Part shown: in pieces, positions 42,628-52,370 of the stretch
Numbering within the stretch: position 1 is the stretch's first letter
How the letters are laid out: the number at the start of each line of letters is the position of its first letter
Assembly: GCA_050014755.1 (NCBI GenBank)
Contig: JBEKCS010000009.1
Coordinates: 8,336-72,335, forward strand
Direction of reading: 5' to 3'
From: Bog-756 sp050014755
GTDB lineage: Bacteria > Actinomycetota > Acidimicrobiia > Acidimicrobiales > RAAP-2
DNA: 64,000 nucleotides
Made by a program: the position numbers and the translations under genes
Notes under the pieces: model-generated
Seen by the model: only the letters and a program-made list of their open reading frames with translations
Database searches by the model: none
What the model was told of the DNA's origin: nothing

Positions 42628-43050
42628 TCAACCGACCGAGCGGTAGGGGTCGATGGGCGCCGTCGCCGATGCCGTCACGGTGGTCGACCCGGGCAGTCCG
42701 GGAAACCCGATGTCCGAGAGGAGCACGAGACAGGAGACCGTGGCCGTCACGTAGCCGCCCGGGACGAAGTGACTGGTGTCGATGGATATCGACGAGCGTG
42801 CACATGTGTGGGTGCGATCGATGAGGTTGATCACCGCGTTGATCGACCCCACCCACTGGGCGGTCCCTACGGTGGGAAGAACCGCCGCCATCTCGGCTCC
42901 TGCCCGTGACGCCTCGACGACCTGCTGGCGCGCCTCGGACACCCGGCCGAAGACGAGCGTGGCAAGGACCACGAGCAGCACGACCGGCGCCAGTACGACG
43001 AGCTCGACCGAAAGGCTCCCCCGTTCGTCGGGTACGCGGACCGGCCTCAT
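42628..43050 (-). CDS. TadE-family minor pilin (second copy)
   Basis: The protein has 140 residues and starts MRPVRVPDERGSLSVELVVLAPVVLLVVLATLVFG, the TadE signature in which a Gly precedes a hydrophobic helix with Glu at position +5 or +6. A soluble domain with two Cys residues (CARS and VSCLV) follows. The ATG overlaps the preceding gene by 4 nt. TadE/TadF pseudopilins are cleaved by a prepilin peptidase and needed for Flp assembly. Confidence 0.82.
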   Translation of the reverse strand: MRPVRVPDERGSLSVELVVLAPVVLLVVLATLVFGRVSEARQQVVEASRAGAEMAAVLPTVGTAQWVGSINAVINLIDRTHTCARSSISIDTSHFVPGGYVTATVSCLVLLSDIGFPGLPGSTTVTASATAPIDPYRSVG

Positions 43051-43508
43051 TCGTCACTCCGGAATTCCTGGATGGGCCCGATCGCACTCGCGCTGACCGC
43101 GAAGGACAGCCCGGGGACGACAGACGTCGCTCGACCGGAGACCTGGAGCCACTCCGAATTGCCGGGAAGCACCGACACCGCCACGTTGGACGAGGTGACA
43201 TCGGACCCCGGCCCATCGACCACCGCCTCAGCTGACGCGATGCCCGCCGACGGGCCGCCGTCGATCGACCGGGCACTGCGATCTCCTTCCGAGGCTGCCA
43301 CTTGGACGACTTGCGCGGCATGCATCCACAACGCGAATTGGACGGCAACGAGGAGCAGGAACATCACCGCGGGCAGGACGATCACGGCCTCCACGATCGA
43401 CGAACCTTCGTCGGTCCCCCGTTGGCGCGACGGGGCACCGGGCACCGCTCCCGGGAGGGACGTGCCAAACGGCGCACGCCCCCGTCGGGATCGGCCGGTG
43501 CGGGTCAG
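43047..43508 (-). CDS. tadE: TadE-family minor pilin (first copy), unusual CTG start
   Basis: The TadE-like helix is clear: RGTDEGSSIVEAVIVLPAVMFLLLVAVQ with Glu after GSS-IV. About 85 residues of soluble domain follow. The start is uncertain: no ATG or GTG overlaps the flp stop, but a CTG does, by 4 nt (CTGA), copying the ATGA/GTGA layout of the rest of the operon, and gives 153 residues. A GTG at 43443-43445 gives 132 residues but has a poorly spaced ribosome site. I prefer the CTG because of the operon-wide overlaps. Confidence 0.68.
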   Translation of the reverse strand: MTRTGRSRRGRAPFGTSLPGAVPGAPSRQRGTDEGSSIVEAVIVLPAVMFLLLVAVQFALWMHAAQVVQVAASEGDRSARSIDGGPSAGIASAEAVVDGPGSDVTSSNVAVSVLPGNSEWLQVSGRATSVVPGLSFAVSASAIGPIQEFRSDE

Positions 43509-43696
43509 TTGAGCGTGATCGAGTTGGCCTTGGTCGTCACCTTGTCCACGATGATCGCCCCGATGGCGATGGCCAGCGCCGCGAAGATCGCGGTGAGGAT
43601 CACCATCTCCACCACGCTTCCTGCATCGTCCAACCCGCCGATCGCCTGGCATCGGGCGCGGAAGTAGGTCCAGAGGACTGCGATCTCGGTCGGCAT
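43505..43696 (-). CDS. flp: Flp-type major pilin
   Basis: Small pilin of 63 residues, the main filament subunit of the Tad pilus. A charged 26-residue leader (MPTEIAVLWTYFRARCQAIGGLDDAG) is followed by SVVEMVILTAIFAALAIAIGAIIVDKV, with Glu five residues after the Gly, as in Flp pilins. The ATG at 43694-43696 is preceded by AGGAGC. The 123-nt gap before it is the only sizeable break in the operon, so flp may have its own signal to raise its expression. Confidence 0.82.
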   Translation of the reverse strand: MPTEIAVLWTYFRARCQAIGGLDDAGSVVEMVILTAIFAALAIAIGAIIVDKVTTKANSITLN

Positions 43697-43819
43697 GGGT
43701 GGTGCTCCTGTTCAGTTGGTTGGTCGGATGCTGCTGGAGGTACGGATTCAGATCGTCCGGCAGGGTCCCTTCGCTGGTCCCAGGCACGGCACGGTCGATG
43801 GCATGTGGGGGCACGGCTG

Positions 43820-44722
43820 TCAGAACCCGCCGAGGATGCGGTGGACGGCGGGAAATCCGATGAAGACGAGGAAGCCGATGAGCAGGAGCGCCCCAGGAAG
43901 GAAGAGACGTTCGGTCATCGCATTGGCCGCCGACTCGGCCTCGGCCTGCTCGTGCCTGCGCAACGACGCCCCGCGGGCGACGAGCGACTGCCGGATACGA
44001 GCCCCTTCCGTCCCAGCCAGTTGGACGGTCGTCGACAGCTCGACGAGCTCGGGGACACCGAGCTCCATCCCGACTGCGGCAAGGGCCGACCACGGAGCGA
44101 AACCGCCGTCCCGAGCGGTGAGAAGTGCCCGGGACAGTCGTTGGGCGGCCCAGTCGGAACTGACCTGTGATGCGGCGAAGAGTGCCCCGTCGATCCCTAC
44201 TCCGCCGGCGAGGCCCAGGACCACCAGGTCGACGAACGAACTGACGACCACCCTGAAGTGACGCCGGCGATCGGAGGCCCTCTGGAGGAGCGAGGCGACG
44301 GAGACGACCACACCCGTCGGCACGGCGACGACCGCCAGGAGCACCGCCGTGCCGAGGGGCAGTTGGAGACCGGCGACCTGGAGCACGAGCCACGAGCAGA
44401 TGGGACCGAGTCCGCAGACCCCCACGGTCACCACGAGGCGGGAGGCGAACAACGCGGGGTCGGTGCCAGTGATGGCCAGACCGGCCAGTACGGCCTCCAT
44501 CCGGTCGTGGGACACCCATCGGCCCTCGCCCACCCGGGTCACGATGGCCGCACCCAGGCGCGTGGGAAGCACTCGTCCGGACGTCGACGATCCACGGGGA
44601 ACGACGGGTCGCTGCCACGTCGCCATCACTGCGTCAAGTGGCACCCGTACCGGACGGAGCCCGACCATGACGCCGACGCCACCGCAGCCGGCGAGTACGG
44701 CGAGGATCACGGCCTCGGTCAT
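43820..44722 (-). CDS. tadC: Tad pilus inner-membrane protein TadC
   Basis: GspF-type membrane platform protein, 300 residues. A T2SSF domain is seen with FRVVVSSFVDLVVLGLAGGVGIDGAL and RIRQSLVARGASLRRHEQAEAESAANAMTERLFLPGALLLIGF, the usual Tad end. About four hydrophobic helices are present. The ATG overlaps the tadB stop by 4 nt. With TadB it forms the membrane base on which the TadA ATPase acts. Confidence 0.88.
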   Translation of the reverse strand: MTEAVILAVLAGCGGVGVMVGLRPVRVPLDAVMATWQRPVVPRGSSTSGRVLPTRLGAAIVTRVGEGRWVSHDRMEAVLAGLAITGTDPALFASRLVVTVGVCGLGPICSWLVLQVAGLQLPLGTAVLLAVVAVPTGVVVSVASLLQRASDRRRHFRVVVSSFVDLVVLGLAGGVGIDGALFAASQVSSDWAAQRLSRALLTARDGGFAPWSALAAVGMELGVPELVELSTTVQLAGTEGARIRQSLVARGASLRRHEQAEAESAANAMTERLFLPGALLLIGFLVFIGFPAVHRILGGF

Positions 44723-45603
44723 CGCAGCACCACCTCAGGTCCGAGTAGCCGTACCGGTTTCGGCGGGCGGGCGAGTGCGACCATGAGTGTGAGTCCGGCC
44801 GCGTAGAGAGCACCGACCACCGCCAGCACCACCTGGCCGCCTGCCGAGTCGAACGGAGCGAGATAGGACCGGTCGAGAACCGCAAGACCGCCGGCGAACA
44901 GCACCGAGAAGACCACCACCGTCCGGACGCCGCTGCGGATGGAGGACCGGCTGGTCTCGATGCGCAGCCGCAGCGACACCTCCTCGCGGGTGGAGTCGGC
45001 CAGGGCGCCCAGAAGGTCGCCGAGGCGCTGGGCACGGGACGCAAAAGCCAGGAGCAACGCGCACACCACCCGGTCGGCACACGGGTCCCCCACCTCGTCG
45101 GCGAACCGGAGCAGTGCCGACCGGGGGTGCACACCGGCCTGGATCTGCGCGGCCAGCTGCTCGGTGGCGTTGCGGATCGGGGCCGGGCTCAACTCGGCGG
45201 TGGCGATGATGGCCTGGCTCAAGCCGGCCGACGCGGCCAAGGTGCCCTGCAGCATCTCCGTCCACGTGGCGACCGCCTCGATCTTGGCGATGGACGTAGC
45301 CGTCGAGGTCTGTCGCATCAGGCGGGGCAGTCCGTAGGCGGCCAATGCGCCGATCGGCGCGGCGACAAGCCAGCCGGTGGCCAGGTAGCAGACGGTCCCC
45401 ACACCCACAGCCAAGACGAGCGCGACCACGTTGGTCGATGCAGCGACCTGCTGCGGCCGGAACGACCCGTTCACGACGCCGGATGCACTCCTACTGACGG
45501 CGGGCCTCCGGGTGAGCAGGCCGAGGGCGATCCCCGTCGTTCCGAGCCCTACTGCGAGTCCGAGCCCGTAGACGGCCAGTCCCGTCGTGGTGACCGCGGT
45601 CAT
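44719..45603 (-). CDS. tadB: Tad pilus inner-membrane protein TadB
   Basis: Membrane platform protein of 294 residues with a GspF-like core: IEAVATWTEMLQGTLAASAGLSQAIIATAELSPAPI in the centre, followed by ALLLAFASRAQRLGDLLGALAD. Hydrophobic segments lie at about residues 8-28, 55-90, 225-245 and 255-280. The ATG at 45601-45603 overlaps the tadA stop by 4 nt; the longer open frame upstream is a shadow of tadA. It is followed by tadC, also overlapping. Confidence 0.87.
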   Translation of the reverse strand: MTAVTTTGLAVYGLGLAVGLGTTGIALGLLTRRPAVSRSASGVVNGSFRPQQVAASTNVVALVLAVGVGTVCYLATGWLVAAPIGALAAYGLPRLMRQTSTATSIAKIEAVATWTEMLQGTLAASAGLSQAIIATAELSPAPIRNATEQLAAQIQAGVHPRSALLRFADEVGDPCADRVVCALLLAFASRAQRLGDLLGALADSTREEVSLRLRIETSRSSIRSGVRTVVVFSVLFAGGLAVLDRSYLAPFDSAGGQVVLAVVGALYAAGLTLMVALARPPKPVRLLGPEVVLR

Positions 45604-47012
45604 CGGATCGAGCCTGACCAGGCGGGATAGGGCAACTCGTATCCGAATCGACTCAACTCGTCGACCGTTTCGGCTCGGAGCGGCGATGCCGGCACCGCCC
45701 GCCGGTCCGGTCCCGGACGGTAGATCTCGTTGGACACGACCTGGACCCCTTCGGCGTCGACCACCTCGCGCACCGAGGAGACGAACCGGGCCCGGGAGCC
45801 GCGCGCCGGAAAGTTCTGGAGGGGAACTTCCCGCCCGACGAAATCGTCGGACTTGAACGGCTCCCGCTGCGCCACCGGATCGGAGAACGATCCGATGCCA
45901 GTGGGCGGGACGGCCAGGTCGTCGTGCATCTCCGAGTCGAGGTGGACGACGAAGTGCACTGCCCCGGAGATCAGGAGGTTGGTCGCTTCGAGGGGGAGGC
46001 GCTCCGGTGCCTGCACGGCATAGGAGGCGATCCGCCGGAACACGCCGGCCGAGGACTCGGCGTGAATGGTGCACATCGAGCCCGACCGTCCCTGGCTCAT
46101 GGCATTGAGCATCGGGAGGACCTCGTCCCCCAGTACTTCACCGACGATCACCCGGTCGGCGTTCATCCTCAGTGAACGCCGGACAAGATCGGCCACGGGG
46201 ATCCGCCCCTCGCCCTCGATGTTCGCCGGTCTGGCCTCCAGGGCGACGATGTCCGGATGGCGGCCCGACCCGGTGTCGAGACCGAGCTCGAAGGCCTGTT
46301 CGATCGTGACGATCCGCTCGCGCGGGTCGATCTCTGCGGCCAGCGCCCGCAGGAGCGTCGTCTTGCCCGAGTTCATGGCACCGGACACCACGATGTTCTT
46401 CCGCGCCCGGACGGCCGCCGCCAGGAGGGAGCGCAGACCAGGGTCGAGGGCCCCCATGGCGCAGAGGTCGTCGAGGGACAGGTCGGCGAACCGGTGGCGC
46501 CGGATCGACACCGAGGGTCGGGCCGCCACGGCCATGAGCGCCGAGAGCCGAGCACCGCCGGGTAGTTGGAGATCGAGCTCGGGCCGAGCCGTGTCGAATC
46601 GCCGCTCGGACAGACCGAAGCGCCCCGCGGCGGATCGGATGAGTTCGATCAGCTCGTCGTCGGAGTCCGCCACCGGGTCCATCAGTCGCTTCGAGCCGTC
46701 GGCGAAGGTCGCCCAGACCCGGTCGCAACCGTTGATGTCGATGTTCTCGATGTCCGGGTCGTCCACGAGGACCTGCAGCCGCCCCAGGCCGAACAGTGCG
46801 TCGAGGACGGTCTGGGCCAGTCGCTGCTCCTCCTGGTGGGTCAGGAGGGCGGGCGCCTCGCCGTCCCCGAATTCGGACAGGGCATCGAGGTGGAGGAACG
46901 CCCGCTGACGGGCGAACTCCTTTCGGTCGTCCCCAGTCAATGACGACGCCTCGTGTCCGGCGAGATCCTCGGCGACCCGCTGCCGGATCGTCGAGGCCAG
47001 CGGCGCATTCAT
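45600..47012 (-). CDS. tadA: Tad pilus assembly ATPase TadA/CpaF
   Basis: VirB11/CpaF-family secretion ATPase of 470 residues that drives Flp pilus assembly. The N-terminal domain shows LGRLQVLVDDPDIENIDINGCDRVW; Walker A is SGAMNSGKTT; Asp and Walker B boxes are ERIVTIEQAFELGL and NADRVIVGEVLGDEVLPML; the His box is GSMCTIHAESS. There is a C-terminal extension of about 110 residues. The ATG overlaps the tadZ-like stop by 4 nt and the end overlaps tadB. This gene anchors the identification of the operon. Confidence 0.93.
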   Translation of the reverse strand: MNAPLASTIRQRVAEDLAGHEASSLTGDDRKEFARQRAFLHLDALSEFGDGEAPALLTHQEEQRLAQTVLDALFGLGRLQVLVDDPDIENIDINGCDRVWATFADGSKRLMDPVADSDDELIELIRSAAGRFGLSERRFDTARPELDLQLPGGARLSALMAVAARPSVSIRRHRFADLSLDDLCAMGALDPGLRSLLAAAVRARKNIVVSGAMNSGKTTLLRALAAEIDPRERIVTIEQAFELGLDTGSGRHPDIVALEARPANIEGEGRIPVADLVRRSLRMNADRVIVGEVLGDEVLPMLNAMSQGRSGSMCTIHAESSAGVFRRIASYAVQAPERLPLEATNLLISGAVHFVVHLDSEMHDDLAVPPTGIGSFSDPVAQREPFKSDDFVGREVPLQNFPARGSRARFVSSVREVVDAEGVQVVSNEIYRPGPDRRAVPASPLRAETVDELSRFGYELPYPAWSGSIR

Positions 47013-48016
47013 GCGTCAGCCCTGCCCGTCGCCTCGACGTACGCCTCCGCGACGACGGGCGCCAACTCGTGCGAGGACCCGGACATCGCCGGGCCCTCCC
47101 GATCTTCACGGCGACCGTCACGGCCCGTCCGTCCACCGCTACCTCTGCCGCCGCCCCGGTTACGCCCGGCCATTCCGAGGAAGCGCGCCGCCCGGCTCCG
47201 ACGAGCGGCCGGTGAAGCCGCTGATAGTGGTGGATGGGGGGTCACCGACCCCTGGGTCTTCTCGGCGTCGTCCGGGTGCTCCCCCGCAGGCCGGCCGCTC
47301 TCGATCAGCGTCGCCACGGCCATCGCCAACCGGCTGGCGGCGATCCACAACAACGAGCGCTCGAGCCGGTGTCCGGCACTGGAGGCACCGCTCGCCACAC
47401 CCGCGGCCGACGGGTCGAACGGGATCTCTCCCAGGGGGGCGATCCCCGTGAATTCGGACACCTGGCGGCATCCGTAACGTCCACCGCCGACGACCACGAT
47501 CCCGAGCCTCCCGTCGCCGCTGCGGATCAGGTCCTCGGCCCGTTCGTGCACCTGCACCACCCCGCATGCATCGCCCCGCACGACGAGAACCACGGCGTCC
47601 GACGCGTCCAGCCAGCTGTCGGAGATGTCGTCACCCTCGCCGAATCGCCCGAGGTCGACGAGCGTGAGGCCGGGCGGGCCGCCACCGACCTGAGCCGAGC
47701 GGAGGATGCTGCCTTCGGGACTGTGTGCGGAGCGGCGATCGCTCCCGCGGGCGCCCACCAGGACCGGGAGACCTCCCGGCAGCTCCTGGAGGTGCGGGTC
47801 CACGCACGGCGCATCGCCCGATCGTCTGGTCGAGGAACTGAGCGATGGCCAGCCCGTCCTGGAGGACAGCCCGAACCTGGCGGCGAGGTCGCCACCGGCG
47901 GGGTCGGCCTCCACCACCACGGCCGAGCCCGGCCCCGGCCAGGCGGCAGCAACCAGGCAGGCCAGCGTCGTCACCCCTGGCGATCCCTTCAGTGACAACA
48001 TCGAGACGACCGTCAC
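47009..48016 (-). CDS. tadZ: TadZ/CpaE-like ParA-family protein with altered P-loop
   Basis: MinD/ParA-type protein of 335 residues, expected to position the Tad apparatus. The deviant Walker A site reads SLKGSPGVTTLA: the signature Lys is kept but the Lys of GKT is replaced by Val. VVVEADPAGGDLAARFG (Walker A' region) and LVDLGRFGEGDD follow. From about residue 255 the C terminus is Arg/Gly-rich and probably disordered. The same P-loop change occurs, to my recollection, in related actinobacterial proteins, so ATP binding may be weak or lost. The GTG overlaps the CpaB-like stop. Confidence 0.78.
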   Translation of the reverse strand: MTVVSMLSLKGSPGVTTLACLVAAAWPGPGSAVVVEADPAGGDLAARFGLSSRTGWPSLSSSTRRSGDAPCVDPHLQELPGGLPVLVGARGSDRRSAHSPEGSILRSAQVGGGPPGLTLVDLGRFGEGDDISDSWLDASDAVVLVVRGDACGVVQVHERAEDLIRSGDGRLGIVVVGGGRYGCRQVSEFTGIAPLGEIPFDPSAAGVASGASSAGHRLERSLLWIAASRLAMAVATLIESGRPAGEHPDDAEKTQGSVTPHPPLSAASPAARRSRAARFLGMAGRNRGGGRGSGGRTGRDGRREDREGPAMSGSSHELAPVVAEAYVEATGRADA

Positions 48017-48846
48017 GGGACCGTCCCGGCCGGTGCCGCACCTGACCCCGTGGTCGCGTTCGGCGCCACCGTCGATCCCGCCGGCAACAGGACCAGGCTG
48101 ACCTGGCCGGCCGTCGCCGCCGTCGCCACCTCGGCGGCCACCGAGGACGTCACCTCGACGGAGACCAGGAGGGAGTACCCACCGCTCGAGTCCGGGTTCG
48201 GCAGTCCCGCCGACACCACCGAAGCACGGGGGACGAGGACTCCGGTACCCGCCGGCGCTTGCGACACGGTGGTCGCACCGACCACGCCCGGGGCGTCCGG
48301 GTTGGCGGTCCCCGACGAGATCCCCTCCGTCGTGGGCGAAGCGAGAACCGCACCCGGGCTCGCCGTCTGGACGACCATCACCTGATCCCCGGGATCGAGG
48401 CCCGATGCCGGATACGAGCCGTCCTTCAGCGCGACGCCGACCACGGCGTCACCCGGTTCGATGCCGGGCGCGCCGGTCAGGTCCGCCAGGGTGAGCAACG
48501 ACCCTCTGGGGACGGCCGACGCCGCCCGCTTGCCGGCGATGAGCGAGGCCTCGGAGACCGGGATGAAGCCGACGCCGTTCGAGACGGACACGTCCGCCTC
48601 CCCAAGATCTGCACTGGTGATGGCCTGGCCCTGGGCCACCGATCGGACGAGGACGACGGCAGGTGTCTTCTGGTCGGCCGACGAGTACAGCCCGGAGAAG
48701 GCGGCGATGCTGGCGCAGATCAGTGCCACCGAGGCCACCACGAGAAGCGTCCTCCGGTCGCGTCTGCCGGTCGGGGGGCGGACGACGGCAGCCGGTCCAT
48801 CCTCCGCCTGTCGGCGACCGGAGATCGTGTCGGTCAAGGCGCTCAT
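48013..48846 (-). CDS. cpaB: CpaB/RcpC-like SAF-domain protein
   Basis: Single-pass membrane protein of 277 residues. A cytoplasmic start is followed by a helix at about residues 33-52 (TLLVVASVALICASIAAFSGLY) and a SAF domain with VVLVRSVAQGQAITSADLGEADVSV and GKRAASAVPRGSLLTLADL. The last 140 residues are Ala/Gly/Ser-rich. CpaB/RcpC proteins are periplasmic parts of Tad systems, linked to the secretin in diderms; in a monoderm it may link pilus and wall. The ATG overlaps the preceding stop by 4 nt. Confidence 0.82.
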   Translation of the reverse strand: MSALTDTISGRRQAEDGPAAVVRPPTGRRDRRTLLVVASVALICASIAAFSGLYSSADQKTPAVVLVRSVAQGQAITSADLGEADVSVSNGVGFIPVSEASLIAGKRAASAVPRGSLLTLADLTGAPGIEPGDAVVGVALKDGSYPASGLDPGDQVMVVQTASPGAVLASPTTEGISSGTANPDAPGVVGATTVSQAPAGTGVLVPRASVVSAGLPNPDSSGGYSLLVSVEVTSSVAAEVATAATAGQVSLVLLPAGSTVAPNATTGSGAAPAGTVP

Positions 48847-49943
48847 GCTCCTGCTCCGGCCTCGATCGACGTCGACGCCGGGACCGACGGATTCACCTGA
48901 TCGGTGTTCACGCTCTCGACCTGCACGACGCGAAGCGGCACCGAGCTCGTCGTGTACAGCGTCGGGAGCGCCCCTCCCCCCGGAACTCCCGTCGACGTCC
49001 ACGAGACGGACCAGACCACGGTGGCCGACACGGTGAAGGACCCGTCGTCAGGGTTTCCGTCCGGTGACGGCTGGCCTGCGGATGTGTGTGCGTACACGTG
49101 GGAGCAGCCCGTCGTTTGCCACGCCGCCGGCTCGGACGGGTCATAGGCCACGCCGGGGCCGCCACAGGTCACCTGTCCCCCGTCCCCGGTCGACCACACC
49201 ACGGAGACCGGTTGGGCCACCGCGGTCGCCGTCACCGTGTCGGCACTGGCCGACACCGATTCACCGTGCCAGATCGCCGGGTCGACCCATAGCCAGGTGG
49301 CGAGGTTCACCACGGACGTCGCCCAAGGATCCAGGTGGATAGCGGGGGCCGGGAGAGCGATCGAGTTCTCGGCCTGCACGGCGAGGGCGTACGGGTCCAC
49401 CGGAGGGACCGGCGCGGGTTGGGAGCCGGTGATCCACACGGTCTGGGTCACCTGGGTGCCCGACGCCGTGTCCACGCAGGTCACCGAGTACCACGCCCCT
49501 GGCGTGGGCCCTCCGTCGGGGAAGCCACCTTCGTTGTTGAGTGCCAGGTACGTGTAGGTGCACGTCCACGGGCTGGCGCCCGACGACCCGCCACCACCGG
49601 AGGGAGCGCCGGACGAGCCGCCCGATCCGCCCGATCCGCTTCCCGCCGAGGCGCCGACCGATACTGATCCGCCGCCGCTCCCGGCTCCGGACGAATCGGC
49701 TCCGGCCGATGGGACCGGCGTCAGGCCCAGCCCGGTTCCGGCGACTAGGACGGCGACGGCGACAACGGCCGCGGTGATCGTCGAGCCCCACCCAACGGTG
49801 CGAAGCCCTCTGCGGCGCGACCGCCACGGCGCACGAGAGGCGGCCCGATCCGGAGCCGGCCCGACCGAGCCGGCGACTCGGGATCGCGGAGTACCACGTT
49901 GGCTGTCAGACACCGGTCGCTGCCCATCGAAGTCGCTGCCCAT
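48843..49943 (-). CDS. Secreted protein at the head of the Tad operon
   Basis: The protein has 366 residues and I do not recognise a named family. A basic N terminus (about residues 1-48) leads into one hydrophobic segment (about 52-75, ITAAVVAVAVLVAGTGLGLT) and then a Gly/Ser-rich linker of about 50 residues. The exported part contains two Cys pairs (WTCTYTYLAL with YSVTCVD, and VTCGGPG with TGCSHVY) and PKD-like segments such as QPVSVVWSTGDGGQVTCGGPG and GSFTVSATVVWSVSW. It is probably an extracellular, disulfide-linked beta-sandwich. Its 3' end overlaps the CpaB-like gene, so it belongs to the operon and may decorate or anchor the pilus. Confidence 0.7.
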   Translation of the reverse strand: MGSDFDGQRPVSDSQRGTPRSRVAGSVGPAPDRAASRAPWRSRRRGLRTVGWGSTITAAVVAVAVLVAGTGLGLTPVPSAGADSSGAGSGGGSVSVGASAGSGSGGSGGSSGAPSGGGGSSGASPWTCTYTYLALNNEGGFPDGGPTPGAWYSVTCVDTASGTQVTQTVWITGSQPAPVPPVDPYALAVQAENSIALPAPAIHLDPWATSVVNLATWLWVDPAIWHGESVSASADTVTATAVAQPVSVVWSTGDGGQVTCGGPGVAYDPSEPAAWQTTGCSHVYAHTSAGQPSPDGNPDDGSFTVSATVVWSVSWTSTGVPGGGALPTLYTTSSVPLRVVQVESVNTDQVNPSVPASTSIEAGAGA

Positions 49944-49988
49944 GGGAGACGCAGGCTACGCACACCATCCACAGGCGGTGCCTGAAGA

Positions 49989-50005
49989 TTGCACTGGGTG
50001 TGCAA
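49989..50005. promoter_or_regulatory. Inverted repeat upstream of the Tad operon
   Basis: TTGCAC (49989-49994) and GTGCAA (50000-50005) are perfect arms around a 5-nt spacer, 46 nt before the first Tad gene start. It may be a regulator site for the operon; no specific family is suggested. Confidence 0.35.
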
Positions 50006-50510
50006 CTACTTTGCGCGGCCGAGGACCTCGGAGCGGTCGATCCCACGGGCTGATGGCCGTGGCAGGTGCGGTCGATGGGCATCTCCCGACCCTGACCTTC
50101 TCACCTTGCCACGAGCCTTGCCGGCCACCTTGCCCGTCGGAAATTCGCGATGATCTGCGCGGCCACCGATGACGCATGGTGATCGATAACCTGTTGGGGT
50201 ACACCGGGAATTCGCACAGGGCGCGCCGGTGTCCACGCGTGATCCAGCGCCGACGTCGGCTCGGCCACCGGTGCCGGCCACCATCGGCCGGCGCTCGCCC
50301 TGCGGCTTCATCACTTGCGGCGTGGCACCTGCGGATCCGTCCGGAACCGCCTCCGATCGATGGTCCCGATCGGTGACCGATCGACCACCGTAGGCGACAG
50401 GGACCAATTCCGGTGATCACTCGAAATTGGCGGGCCGGAGCCGGGTGCGGGTTGCAACCCGTCGCGCCGATCGACTCTCCGGGACCCTCGGAACGTTTCT
50501 TGCGACGCCC

Positions 50511-50545
50511 TCGCCGGTCCTGTCGCCGGTCCTGTCGCCGGTCCC
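50511..50545. repeat. 12-bp tandem repeat, about three copies
   Basis: TCGCCGGTCCTG repeats about three times in the non-coding stretch before ettA. It could form alternative secondary structures; no function is evident. Confidence 0.7.
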
Positions 50546-50674
50546 CGAGCGCCCCGACGCAGGCCTCCCCGGGGGAGATCCCGTCCACCATCGTGACCTC
50601 GGTGGTCACGGTCTCGCCGGCGTTGGTGGCTCCCGTCGAACGGCCGCCCCTCCCGGGCTGGCACACTGTCAGGC

Positions 50675-52354
<1,680 letters not shown>

Positions 52355-52370
52355 TCCGGGACCCCTCCCG

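Larger units (their letters stand above)
49944..50674. other. Intergenic region upstream of the Tad operon and ettA
   Basis: About 730 nt without a gene I can support; open frames on both strands lack family signals and ribosome sites. It holds a short inverted repeat near the Tad start, a locally AT-richer patch around 50150-50220, and a 12-bp tandem repeat at 50511-50545. It must contain the promoter of the Tad operon and that of ettA; CACACT (50662-50667) lies 7 nt before the ettA ATG. Confidence 0.5.

Noticed and set aside
43047..44618. 523-residue frame ending in TadE
   Set aside because: Its first two thirds overlap tadC and flp in another frame and have no family signal; only the last 150 residues are TadE.
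49956..50666. Open frames on the minus strand between the Tad operon and ettA
   Set aside because: They lack domains and ribosome sites and have the Arg/Gly/Pro-rich composition of random GC-rich frames.
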